Assembly (NCBI GenBank): GCA_946482295.1
Contig: CAMLRB010000039.1
Span: 1 to 20,655 of the forward strand
Direction of reading: 5' to 3'
DNA from: an uncultured Bacteriovorax sp.
GTDB lineage: Bacteria; Bdellovibrionota; Bacteriovoracia; Bacteriovoracales; Bacteriovoracaceae
DNA length: 20,655 nt
The notes beneath the pieces were generated by a model. It had not been told where the DNA came from. It ran no database searches and saw only the letters and a program-made list of their open reading frames with translations. Positions 14,235 through 20,655 of this stretch are shown piece by piece. Numbering within the stretch: the stretch's first letter is position 1; the number at the start of each line of letters is the position of its first letter. The position numbers were made by a program, and so were the translations under genes.

Positions 14235-15677
14235 ATGGAAATAAATCATAATGTCCTTCACGCAAAAAGTTTTATTAACAACGAATGGGTAGGTCACGCC
14301 ACTCATAATTATCTTGTTGTTCATCACAAGTTCGATCAAACTCCTCTTGCTCACGTGACCTATGCAGATCCCTCTGAAGTTCAATTTGCTGTTGCAACGG
14401 CCGTCTCAGGCTTTCAAGAGTTCTCAAAACTCTCAGGAGCTGAACGAAGAGAATTTCTCTTAAAAATTCGCGAAGGTCTCTCTATCGAAAAAGATAAATT
14501 TATCAATTTGATTGTTTCGGAAGCGGGCAAGCCTGTTGATTACGCTCGGGTGGAGATTGATCGCTGTTTATTTATTTTGCAAACAGCGGCCGATGAAGCT
14601 GTGCGATTTAGCGGTGAAGTTGTTCCAATGGATTTTGGAATTGGAATTGGTAAAACCGCGATGACAAAACGTTTTCCTATTGGGCCCGTTCTTGCGATGA
14701 GCCCCTTTAATTTTCCTCTTTCTCTGGCCCTTCATAAAATTGCACCAGCGCTTGCTGTTGGTTGCTCGGTCATTCTAAAACCCTCTCCGTACACTCCACT
14801 CACTGCTCTCGCGTTTGCCTCTCTTTGTAAAAAAATTGGGCTTCCCGCAGGTGTCGTGAATGTTGTTATTTGTTCAAACGATGATGTAGCCCTCATGCTT
14901 AAAGATGAACGCATAAAAATGCTTTCATTCACCGGTTCAGCCCAAGTGGGCTGGATGCTGAAAGAAAAAGCTGGCAAGAAAAAAGTAACTCTGGAGTTAG
15001 GTGGAAACGCTGCTGTGATCGTCGATCGTAGTGCAAATCTTGCTGAAGCGGCCAAAGCTATTGTTCAAGGCTCTTTTCTTTTTTCCGGGCAAGTTTGTAT
15101 TTCCATTCAGAGAATTTATGTCGATCATTCTGTCTTCGATGAGTTTGTTGAACTCTTTAAAGCAGAAGTTCAAAATATTAAAATCGGAGCCCCTCATGAA
15201 ACGGGAGTTTTAGTGGGGCCGATCATTGATCGCCAACATCATGACCGTATCCATGGTTGGATTCAAGAAGCGATTAATGAAGGAGCTGAACTGCTTTTAG
15301 GTGGGGTCTCTTTCGATCCTGAACGCAATATTTATTCACCGACATTACTCACCAAAACTCAAGGCCACATGAAAGTGGTGTCCGAAGAAGTTTTCGGGCC
15401 AGTGGCCATCATTGAAAAAGTTCAATATTTCGATGAAGTCATTCGCGAAGTAAACAAATCAAAATATGGATTGCAAGCAGGTTTGTTTACCAATCAAATC
15501 TCCCAAATGAAGTATGCTCATGAAAATCTGGAAGTTGGTGCTCTCATCATTAATGGTGTTCCGGGTTTCCGCGTGGATTCTATGCCCTACGGAGGAGTTA
15601 AAGAATCCGGTATGGGAAGGGAAGGCGTGCGCTACACTATGGAAGACATGACTGAACAGCGCCTTCTTGTTTATTAA
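14235..15677 (+). CDS. NAD(P)-dependent aldehyde dehydrogenase
   Basis: 480 residues, normal length for the superfamily. It oxidises an aldehyde to the acid using NAD or NADP in the cytoplasm. Catalytic and cofactor elements are complete: SPFNFPLS with the oxyanion Asn159, LKPSPYTP with Lys182, FTGSAQVG (232-239) in the Rossmann fold, ELGGNAA with the general base Glu254, and GQVCISIQR with the nucleophile Cys288. The end, FRVDSMPYGGVKESGMGREG, recalls the lactaldehyde, succinate-semialdehyde and non-phosphorylating glyceraldehyde-3-phosphate dehydrogenase branch, but the substrate cannot be fixed from sequence. The gene stands between a small zinc-ribbon-like gene and gltX, which has its own promoter. 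Confidence 0.92.
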   Translation: MEINHNVLHAKSFINNEWVGHATHNYLVVHHKFDQTPLAHVTYADPSEVQFAVATAVSGFQEFSKLSGAERREFLLKIREGLSIEKDKFINLIVSEAGKPVDYARVEIDRCLFILQTAADEAVRFSGEVVPMDFGIGIGKTAMTKRFPIGPVLAMSPFNFPLSLALHKIAPALAVGCSVILKPSPYTPLTALAFASLCKKIGLPAGVVNVVICSNDDVALMLKDERIKMLSFTGSAQVGWMLKEKAGKKKVTLELGGNAAVIVDRSANLAEAAKAIVQGSFLFSGQVCISIQRIYVDHSVFDEFVELFKAEVQNIKIGAPHETGVLVGPIIDRQHHDRIHGWIQEAINEGAELLLGGVSFDPERNIYSPTLLTKTQGHMKVVSEEVFGPVAIIEKVQYFDEVIREVNKSKYGLQAGLFTNQISQMKYAHENLEVGALIINGVPGFRVDSMPYGGVKESGMGREGVRYTMEDMTEQRLLVY

Positions 15678-15701
15678 TTCATTCTAATTGCGAATAATTT
15701 C

Positions 15702-15710
15702 TGGTAAAAT
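15702..15710 (+). promoter_or_regulatory. Extended -10 promoter of gltX
   Basis: TGGTAAAAT: an extended -10 (TG, one base, then TAAAAT, five of six). The -35 candidate TTCTAA (15682-15687, spacer 17) is weak, as is common with extended -10 promoters. Start of transcription near 15717 would give a leader of about 22 bases containing the GGAG ribosome site. Confidence 0.5.
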
Positions 15711-15739
15711 CCTGACTCACAACTTTTCTGGAGATTCCG

Positions 15740-17179
15740 ATGACTGTTCGCGTTCGCTTTGCTCCTTCACCGACTGGTTATTTGCACATTGGTGGTGCAA
15801 GAACAGCTATGTACAATTACCTTTTTGCTAAGGCGATGGGTGGAAAATATATTCTTCGTATTGAAGATACAGATACGGAGCGCTCGGAACGAAAATTTGA
15901 AGAAGCTCAGATTGAAGATTTGAAGTGGCTCGATATTATGCACGATGAAGGACCAGATGTCGGTGGCGACTACGGGCCTTACCGTCAATCGGAACGACTG
16001 CATATTTACAAAGAATATACTGATAAACTTTTGAAAGAGAAAAAAGCTTACCGCTGTTTTTGTACAGAAGAAGTTCTTGAAGAAAAGAAAAATGCAGCTG
16101 TCGAAAAAAATCTTTCTCCCCATTACGATGGAACGTGCAGAAATTTATCTACAGCTCAAGTCGAAGAGAATATGAAGAAAGGGATTCCTTCGGTTATCCG
16201 TTGTATTACTCCAAAAAAATCATATTCATTTGTCGATAAAGTTCGTGAAGAAGTGACATTCCCGGAAGATATGGTGGGAGACTTCGTTATCGTGCGTGGA
16301 AATGATATTCCCGTTTATAACTTTGCCGTTGTTATCGACGACATGACCATGAAAATTTCTCACGTTATTCGCGCAGAAGAACATTTAAACAATACTCTTA
16401 GACAGCTTATTTTATATGAAGCTTTTGGGGCCACTCCTCCAACGTTCTGTCACGTTTCACTCTTGATTGGTCAAGATCGCCAGAAACTTTCTAAGCGTCA
16501 CGGAGCAACTTCTGTTCGTCTCTATCAAGAACAAAATTATCTTCCTTCGGCCATGCTCAATTATCTTCTGCAATTAGGTTGGTCGCATCCGGAAGAAAAA
16601 GATATTTTTGACATTCACACATTGGGTCCTATTTTTAATCTGGATCGCTTCACAAAATCGGCAGCGATTTATGACATCGTTAAACTCAACCACATCAATG
16701 GAGCGCATTTAAGACTTCTTCCTACTGAAAAATTAGTGGCAGAAGTTGAAAAAGTACTTCCGGCGGATCACCCCTTTCATAAGATGAGCAGTGACTGGAA
16801 AGCTCGTTGCGTAACTCTCTCAAAAGAGAAAATGGATTTTTACAAAGACATCATTCCACTCCTTAAACTTTATTTTGACTGCGAAGTTTCAGAAGACGCT
16901 GATTTTAAAGAGGCCATAAGCTGGGAAACAACTCCTCAAATTCGCGACTACCTTTTGGGTGAAGTGAAAAAAGCTCGTGCCGCAGGAAAAGAATTTGTCA
17001 CTGAAGCTGAATACACAGAGTGGAGTAACCACGTTAAAGGGGAATTGAAGATTAAAGGGAAGCAGCTTTTTATGGGAATCAGGGCCGTATTGACCTTGCA
17101 GGCCCACGGATCTGACTTGAAATTCATAATTCCGCTGACCCCGATCAGTGTTTTAGAGAAAAGACTCACGACTGTTTAA
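15740..17179 (+). CDS. gltX: Glutamyl-tRNA synthetase
   Basis: 479 residues, class I synthetase that charges tRNA-Glu with glutamate; in organisms without GlnRS it may also misacylate tRNA-Gln for the amidotransferase route. The HIGH signature appears as SPTGYLHIGGART (10-22) and KMSKS as KLSKR (249-253). The zinc-binding insert is recognisable: CFC (Cys106, Cys108) and YDGTC (Tyr129, Cys133) at the same spacing as E. coli Cys98, Cys100, Tyr121 and Cys125; the residue matching E. coli His127 is Asn135. RIEDTDTERS (40-49) and the C-terminal anticodon-binding helices (ending LTPISVLEKRL) are present. GGAG lies six to seven bases before the ATG, making the start certain. The cytochrome gene follows 80 bases later behind a hairpin. 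Confidence 0.96.
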   Translation: MTVRVRFAPSPTGYLHIGGARTAMYNYLFAKAMGGKYILRIEDTDTERSERKFEEAQIEDLKWLDIMHDEGPDVGGDYGPYRQSERLHIYKEYTDKLLKEKKAYRCFCTEEVLEEKKNAAVEKNLSPHYDGTCRNLSTAQVEENMKKGIPSVIRCITPKKSYSFVDKVREEVTFPEDMVGDFVIVRGNDIPVYNFAVVIDDMTMKISHVIRAEEHLNNTLRQLILYEAFGATPPTFCHVSLLIGQDRQKLSKRHGATSVRLYQEQNYLPSAMLNYLLQLGWSHPEEKDIFDIHTLGPIFNLDRFTKSAAIYDIVKLNHINGAHLRLLPTEKLVAEVEKVLPADHPFHKMSSDWKARCVTLSKEKMDFYKDIIPLLKLYFDCEVSEDADFKEAISWETTPQIRDYLLGEVKKARAAGKEFVTEAEYTEWSNHVKGELKIKGKQLFMGIRAVLTLQAHGSDLKFIIPLTPISVLEKRLTTV

Positions 17180-17201
17180 AAAATTCTTACACGTCCTACG
17201 T

Positions 17202-17246
17202 ATCCCTTGTGAATACGACCATCACTATGGTGTAATTCCAAGGGAT
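17202..17246 (+). promoter_or_regulatory. Two-tier hairpin just upstream of the cytochrome ribosome site
   Basis: Lower stem: ATCCCTTG (17202-17209) with CAAGGGAT (17239-17246), continued by GAAT (17211-17214) with ATTC (17235-17238) after one unpaired T. After a three-by-three internal loop, the upper stem ACCAT (17218-17222) pairs with ATGGT (17227-17231) around CACT. That is 17 base pairs in 45 bases. It is four bases from the GGAGG of the next gene and has no T run, so it is not a standard terminator; an mRNA leader structure or protein-binding site is more likely. Confidence 0.6.
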
Positions 17247-17259
17247 TTCCGGAGGACTC

Positions 17260-18933
17260 ATGATTCTAAAATTCTTAATGTGTTTATCACTTTCAACATC
17301 GGTCTTTGCCGCCCCTGATTGGAGTGAAAACGCCTCAGTTGTTCCAGGTGAAAACCGCGCCAATATTTTTGAACTTCCTGCGGATCAAATTGAATCGACA
17401 AAAATGCAGGGATACGTTCACGCGATGAAATATCCTGTGACAGTAACCGGCCTTCTGATCCCGTATAAACCGCTTTTAAACTTCTTTGCGGCCGACGAGA
17501 CAAATGGGTTACGTAAACTCATGCTCGAGCTTGGATCGGCCTATACGGGCTTTAAAAGTGAAAAGGAATTGTATGAGTGGTTGGGATTAGCTCCTGTCAA
17601 TTCTCCGAGTGCCGTTGGTATTTATAAAATGCCACTACCGAATGGAAAAGTGGACCAGTTTTACACGGGTGCAGGGATCATCAAAAATAAAAACGGTGAA
17701 GGTTTAACGTTTAGTTGTTTTGCCTGCCATGCTCAAAACATGTTTGGAACAACAGTCATGGGACTCACAAACAAACGTCCTCATGCAAATAAATTTTTCC
17801 ACATGGCCCGCAAAACTGTTCCTAAGATTCCGACGCTTCTTTTTGGTGCTTCGACAAACTCAACTCTCGGTGAGATGAGAATGTTTGAACGTACGAAAAA
17901 AAATCTCGTGTCTGTAAGTGCAACAGTTCCGCAGGTCCTAGGTCTAGATACATCTTTACCACAAGTGGCCCTTTCTCTTGCTCACAGAAATGATGACGAG
18001 ATCGCAAGTAAAAATCCCAATCTGGAAAAATATCCTCGTCACAATGAACTAGCGACCTACATTGCTGATTCAAAACCACTTCCATGGTGGAACCTAAAAT
18101 ACAAAACTCGCTGGCTGGCCGACGGCTCAATTGTTTCCGGAAATCCTATTCTCACAAACTTTTTATGGAATGAATTGGGACGCGGTACGGATCTGGTTGA
18201 ACTTGAACAGTGGATGAAGGACAACAAAAAAACTATTGATGAATTAACAGCGGCCGCTTTTGCGACTGAAGCTCCTCGTTACACTGACTTTTTCCCTGAG
18301 CACACCATTGATCTAAATAGGGCCAAACGCGGAGAAAAACTTTTTAATGAATCATGTATGAAATGTCATGGTGAATACCAAAAAGTTTGGTCGCTTGAAG
18401 GTAGTGAATCTCTTTCAACGACCGAAGCTTCAAAAACAATGAAAGTCATCTATCATGAAAAAACGAAGGTTTTAGATGTTGGAACAGATCCGCAGAGATA
18501 TGAAGGGATCAAGTTTTTTGCTGAAGCCCTCAATGATTTAAAAATTTCTAAATGGATGCAAACTAGAGTTGAACCTCAAGTAGGTTATGTCCCACCTCCG
18601 CTCGTGGGAATTTGGGCGCGCTATCCCTACTTCCACAATAATTCGATTCCCAACTTATGCGCACTACTTACACCAGAAAATGCTCGTCCAAAAACTTGGA
18701 TTCAAGGTCCGGCCGTTAATAAAGCAACTGACTTTGATTTAGAATGTGTGGGATATCCAGTGGGCGATAAAATTCCAAAGGCCTGGCTTAAAGATGTTGA
18801 GGCAAAATTCGATGCTACGAAGCCAGGGCTTAAAAATAGTGGTCACACAAAAATGCTTTTCAAAGAAGACGGTTCAGAGAAGTTTTCAGCGGAAGATAAA
18901 AAAGACTTAATTCAATTTTTAAAGACGTTATAA
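17260..18933 (+). CDS. Secreted diheme c-type cytochrome, RoxA/diheme-peroxidase-like
   Basis: 557 residues. Signal peptide (MILKFLMCLSLSTSVFA, cleavage before APDWS) leads to the periplasm, where two hemes are attached at CFACH (153-157) and CMKCH (366-370). The roughly 210-residue spacing and the late segment YVPPPLVGIWARYPYFHNNSIPNLCALL are like those of RoxA-type rubber oxygenases and the MauG/bacterial cytochrome c peroxidase superfamily, where the first heme is usually catalytic and the second transfers electrons. An oxygenase or peroxidase acting outside the cytoplasm is therefore likely; the substrate is not readable, and polyisoprene cleavage should not be assumed. GGAGG six bases before the ATG fixes the start. 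The leader holds a long hairpin, and a strong bidirectional terminator follows. Confidence 0.82.
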   Translation: MILKFLMCLSLSTSVFAAPDWSENASVVPGENRANIFELPADQIESTKMQGYVHAMKYPVTVTGLLIPYKPLLNFFAADETNGLRKLMLELGSAYTGFKSEKELYEWLGLAPVNSPSAVGIYKMPLPNGKVDQFYTGAGIIKNKNGEGLTFSCFACHAQNMFGTTVMGLTNKRPHANKFFHMARKTVPKIPTLLFGASTNSTLGEMRMFERTKKNLVSVSATVPQVLGLDTSLPQVALSLAHRNDDEIASKNPNLEKYPRHNELATYIADSKPLPWWNLKYKTRWLADGSIVSGNPILTNFLWNELGRGTDLVELEQWMKDNKKTIDELTAAAFATEAPRYTDFFPEHTIDLNRAKRGEKLFNESCMKCHGEYQKVWSLEGSESLSTTEASKTMKVIYHEKTKVLDVGTDPQRYEGIKFFAEALNDLKISKWMQTRVEPQVGYVPPPLVGIWARYPYFHNNSIPNLCALLTPENARPKTWIQGPAVNKATDFDLECVGYPVGDKIPKAWLKDVEAKFDATKPGLKNSGHTKMLFKEDGSEKFSAEDKKDLIQFLKTL

Positions 18934-18938
18934 AAATA

Positions 18939-18976
18939 GGCCCTTCTCCATATGAAAGGATAGAAGGGCCTTTTTT
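18939..18976. terminator. Bidirectional Rho-independent terminator
   Basis: GGCCCTTCT (18939-18947) pairs with AGAAGGGCC (18962-18970) around a 14-base loop. Six T follow on the plus strand for the cytochrome gene. On the minus strand the stem is followed by TATTTTTA, so it can also end the binding-protein transcript, whose stop lies at 18981. Confidence 0.9.
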
Positions 18977-18980
18977 AAGA

Positions 18981-19718
18981 CTAATTAGTTTTGAAACCGT
19001 ATTTATCTAGGATTTTTTTCATTGCACCTGAAGTTTTCATTTGCTCTAGAGCTGAAACGAATTTCTTTAAAGTTGCGTCGTCGACTGATTTTTTAGAAAA
19101 ATAAATACCAAAGTCATCTGACTTAACTGTAAACATTGTCTTCAAGTTGCTTACTGAATTTTTCTTGCTTACATAACCAAGCACAGCTTCGTTGATGATG
19201 ATGGCGCCTTTATCACCAAAGCGGTTAGCACTTACCTTTTTAACGATTGTATCGTTATCTGAATCTTCAATAACTTTTGCACCACCACCGGCCTCAGCAG
19301 CAGCAGCAGCAGCTAATTTAGCTGAAGTTGAACTTAAAACAGCTCCAATTGTCCAACCTTTAAGTTCCGAAACGTTTTTTGCTATTTCCGGTCCAGCAGT
19401 CACAAGAATCATATCTGATTTGATAAGTGGAGGAGAGAAGTTAGCAAATGAGTCGCGTTCAGCATTTTTTAAAAGGGCCACTACTCCATGAATTTCTCCT
19501 GATTCTAAACCAGTGATTGCTCTTTTAAGAGGAACAATTTCGACCTTGCAAGTATCTTTTGTAATCGCACACATCTCGCTGACAATGTCGTTCATTGCCC
19601 CGACTGTTTTTCCATTCTCTGTATAATTAAAAGGAGGGTATTCTTGACCTTGAAACTTATATTCGGCCGAAAATCCAATTGTTGAAGAAAGTAGAAGCAT
19701 GAGAGAAAGGCTTTTCAT
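18981..19718 (-). CDS. Periplasmic substrate-binding protein, amino-acid ABC transporter type (SBP family 3)
   Basis: 245 residues, typical for family 3 solute-binding proteins. A signal peptide (MKSLSLMLLLSSTIGFSA, cleavage before EYKF) exports it. The mature start YKFQGQEYPPFNYTENGKTVGAMNDIVSEM is the standard first lobe with the ligand-contact region, followed by PLKRAITGLESGEIHGVVALLKNAER. The second lobe has an alanine run (LAAAAAAEAGGGA) encoded by repeated GCT codons. It probably binds a polar amino acid or a related molecule. No permease or ATPase gene is next to it, so it either shares a transporter encoded elsewhere or acts as a sensor, as some orphan members do. A good ribosome site (AGGAG, seven bases) is present. 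An 18-base palindrome lies 58-75 bases upstream of the ATG. Confidence 0.88.
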   Translation of the reverse strand: MKSLSLMLLLSSTIGFSAEYKFQGQEYPPFNYTENGKTVGAMNDIVSEMCAITKDTCKVEIVPLKRAITGLESGEIHGVVALLKNAERDSFANFSPPLIKSDMILVTAGPEIAKNVSELKGWTIGAVLSSTSAKLAAAAAAEAGGGAKVIEDSDNDTIVKKVSANRFGDKGAIIINEAVLGYVSKKNSVSNLKTMFTVKSDDFGIYFSKKSVDDATLKKFVSALEQMKTSGAMKKILDKYGFKTN

Positions 19719-19775
19719 GTAGAGACTCCTATAAATGTTGTGCTTTATAGGATAAGGGCATTCTGCAAAAGTGTA

Positions 19776-19793
19776 TTTAAAGATATCTTTAAA
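19776..19793 (-). promoter_or_regulatory. 18-base perfect palindrome upstream of the binding-protein gene
   Basis: TTTAAAGATATCTTTAAA reads the same on both strands. It lies in the 89-base gap between the exonuclease stop and the binding-protein ATG, 58-75 bases before that ATG and hence near the expected -35 region or just upstream. Its symmetry without a loop suits a dimeric regulator. Terminator function for the exonuclease gene is less likely because the stem would be A/T rich and has no T run. Confidence 0.5.
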
Positions 19794-19807
19794 ATGTGAC
19801 CGAGCAA

Positions 19808-20392
19808 TTAAGTCCGATTAGATAACTTATCAATTTCAATAATGGCATGGTAGAGCGCAAGTCCTACCCAAGCATCAGTAGCAGCATAGCGAAGCTGATC
19901 TGGTTTTAAGTCATGAGCTTCCCAATTTGAGAGTTTTGCCTTTTTTGAAAGGGTATGCTTGAGGACCTCTTCTGTCATGCCTTTTAAACCAAAATTCTTT
20001 AGGTTGTTGGATTTGGCCATATCCGCAAGCTCAATAAAGTTCCGAGCTTCGAAAGGAAAGACTTTCTGTAGAGATTTGATATCATCCCGAATGGCAACGC
20101 CAATTTTTTTGATGCCTGCATTTTCGAAATAGTCTTTAATCAGGGAAAAATCTTTTAAATAGTGAAGGCGAAAGAGCAGAGCATGCTCATCACTGGCCAA
20201 TTGCAATAAAGAGACGTGATAGAATTCACCCTTCTTAAAGCTTGGTTTGGTCTCAGTGTCAAAACCCACATGATCCAGACCTTTCAGAAGTTCGAGTGCT
20301 GGAGCGATCTCTTCATCCTTCGTGATGGTGATGATTTTCCCTGGAAATTGGGCCTTTGGGAGTATGACTATTGGTTCACTTTTTTGATTCAT
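19808..20392 (-). CDS. 3'-5' exonuclease, DEDDy type (RNase D/WRN-like domain)
   Basis: 194 residues that consist of little more than the exonuclease domain. Motif I is GFDTET (Asp45, Glu47), motif II is IGVAIRDDIKSL (Asp104 by alignment with RNase D and WRN), and motif III is RYAATDAW with Tyr169 and Asp173 in the Y-x3-D spacing of the DEDDy class. All four metal-binding acids and the tyrosine are present, so it should be active on DNA or RNA 3' ends. There is no HRDC or helicase domain, which sets it apart from true RNase D and from WRN; small free-standing proteins of this type are common in bacteria, and their substrates are mostly unknown. It is divergent from the YajQ-family gene (66-base gap). 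Only a poor ribosome site (AGG, 11 bases) is seen. Confidence 0.9.
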   Translation of the reverse strand: MNQKSEPIVILPKAQFPGKIITITKDEEIAPALELLKGLDHVGFDTETKPSFKKGEFYHVSLLQLASDEHALLFRLHYLKDFSLIKDYFENAGIKKIGVAIRDDIKSLQKVFPFEARNFIELADMAKSNNLKNFGLKGMTEEVLKHTLSKKAKLSNWEAHDLKPDQLRYAATDAWVGLALYHAIIEIDKLSNRT

Positions 20393-20458
20393 TGAAATTT
20401 TACCTAACTCTTTGTACCATCAAGTCTCCAAAAATACGATTCTTCGGAGAAAAAAAAT

Positions 20459-20655
20459 ATGCCTTCTTTTGATCTCGTCTCTAAAACTGACATGATGGAA
20501 ATGAAAAACGCTCTTGGAATGGCCCAAAAAGAAATCAACGCTCGCTATGATTTCAAAGGCTCAGATGTCACCCTGGAACTCAAAGAAAACGCTATTGAAT
20601 TACGTGCTGAAGATGATTAAAAAATGAAAGCGGCCCTGGAGATTTTCCGAGGCCA
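20459..20655 (+). pseudogene. yajQ: YajQ-family (DUF520) gene, in-frame stop at codon 54, cut by window edge
   Basis: The start is convincing: GGAG about nine bases before the ATG, then MPSFDLVSKTDMMEMKNAL and ARYDFKGSDVTLEL, the typical N terminus of YajQ nucleotide/cyclic-di-GMP-binding proteins of about 160 residues. At codon 54 (20618-20620) the frame has TAA. The same frame then continues with KMKAALEIFRG, which again fits the family (compare the DF-x-hydrophobic ... DILR region of homologues), up to the window end. The TAA stands where homologues have Phe or Tyr, so one base change from TAC or TAT explains it. Because the frame is the same before and after, an insertion or deletion is not the cause. 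It may be a true nonsense mutation or an error at a contig end. Confidence 0.75.

Noticed and set aside
14732..15055. 107-codon frame antisense to the aldehyde dehydrogenase gene
   Set aside because: Shadow of a conserved coding region; its composition follows the sense codons and no independent signal supports it.
19295..19312. Six CAG/GCT triplets in the binding-protein gene, a possible slippage repeat
   Set aside because: It encodes an in-frame alanine run; gain or loss of units would not shift the frame, and such runs are common in solute-binding proteins.
20412..20440. TTGTAC and TACGAT with a 17-base spacer in front of the YajQ gene
   Set aside because: Poor hexamers, and the implied transcription start falls on the ribosome site itself.
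20611..20626. A6 run after the YajQ stop as a programmed frameshift site
   Set aside because: The reading frame is the same before and after the stop, so a one-base shift would not restore the protein; substitution, error or readthrough explains it better.

Overview
The window looks like chromosomal core-plus-accessory sequence from a low-GC (roughly 40 % by eye) Gram-negative bacterium. Outer-membrane-type lipoproteins, a probable beta-barrel protein, many secreted proteins of unknown family, stand-alone receiver proteins and a HAMP-like membrane protein suggest the Bdellovibrionota (Bacteriovorax/Peredibacter-like predators). That placement is an inference from gene style, not from a marker gene. 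I see no insertion sequence, prophage, CRISPR array, tRNA or rRNA.

Layout. 1-1540: a stand-alone response regulator on the minus strand, divergent from pdxH (vitamin B6) and a HIT-family hydrolase, closed by a hairpin terminator shared with the next minus-strand gene. 1528-4710: four minus-strand genes for envelope proteins: a two-helix HAMP-like membrane protein, a membrane-anchored coiled-coil protein, a secreted coiled-coil protein and a secreted putative zinc metalloprotease. 4812-7981: a 709-residue predicted lipoprotein carrying an ABC1/UbiB-type kinase fold with altered key residues, a second stand-alone receiver, and a convergent glutaredoxin 2. 8050-11775: a probable outer-membrane barrel protein, an LplT-like MFS lysophospholipid transporter, a free-standing T4-Pnkp-like polynucleotide 3'-phosphatase and a lipoprotein. 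11781-13772: transketolase on the minus strand. 13959-18933: a small zinc-ribbon-like protein, an aldehyde dehydrogenase, glutamyl-tRNA synthetase and a secreted diheme cytochrome of the RoxA/MauG-like group. 18981-20655: an amino-acid-type periplasmic binding protein, a DEDDy 3'-5' exonuclease, and the start of a YajQ-family gene broken by an in-frame stop.

Most genes appear to be independent metabolic or housekeeping units rather than one pathway. The strongest candidates for something unusual are: the exported ABC1-like protein, whose kinase lysine is arginine; an apparent class of leaderless promoters (both receiver genes and the aldehyde dehydrogenase have a -10 box 6-7 bases before the ATG and no Shine-Dalgarno); a long two-tier hairpin just before the cytochrome gene; an 18-bp perfect palindrome upstream of the binding-protein gene; and a window-wide excess of the tetranucleotide GGCC, produced by using the Ala codon GCC mainly after a G-ending codon. 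No clearly new multi-gene system is visible.
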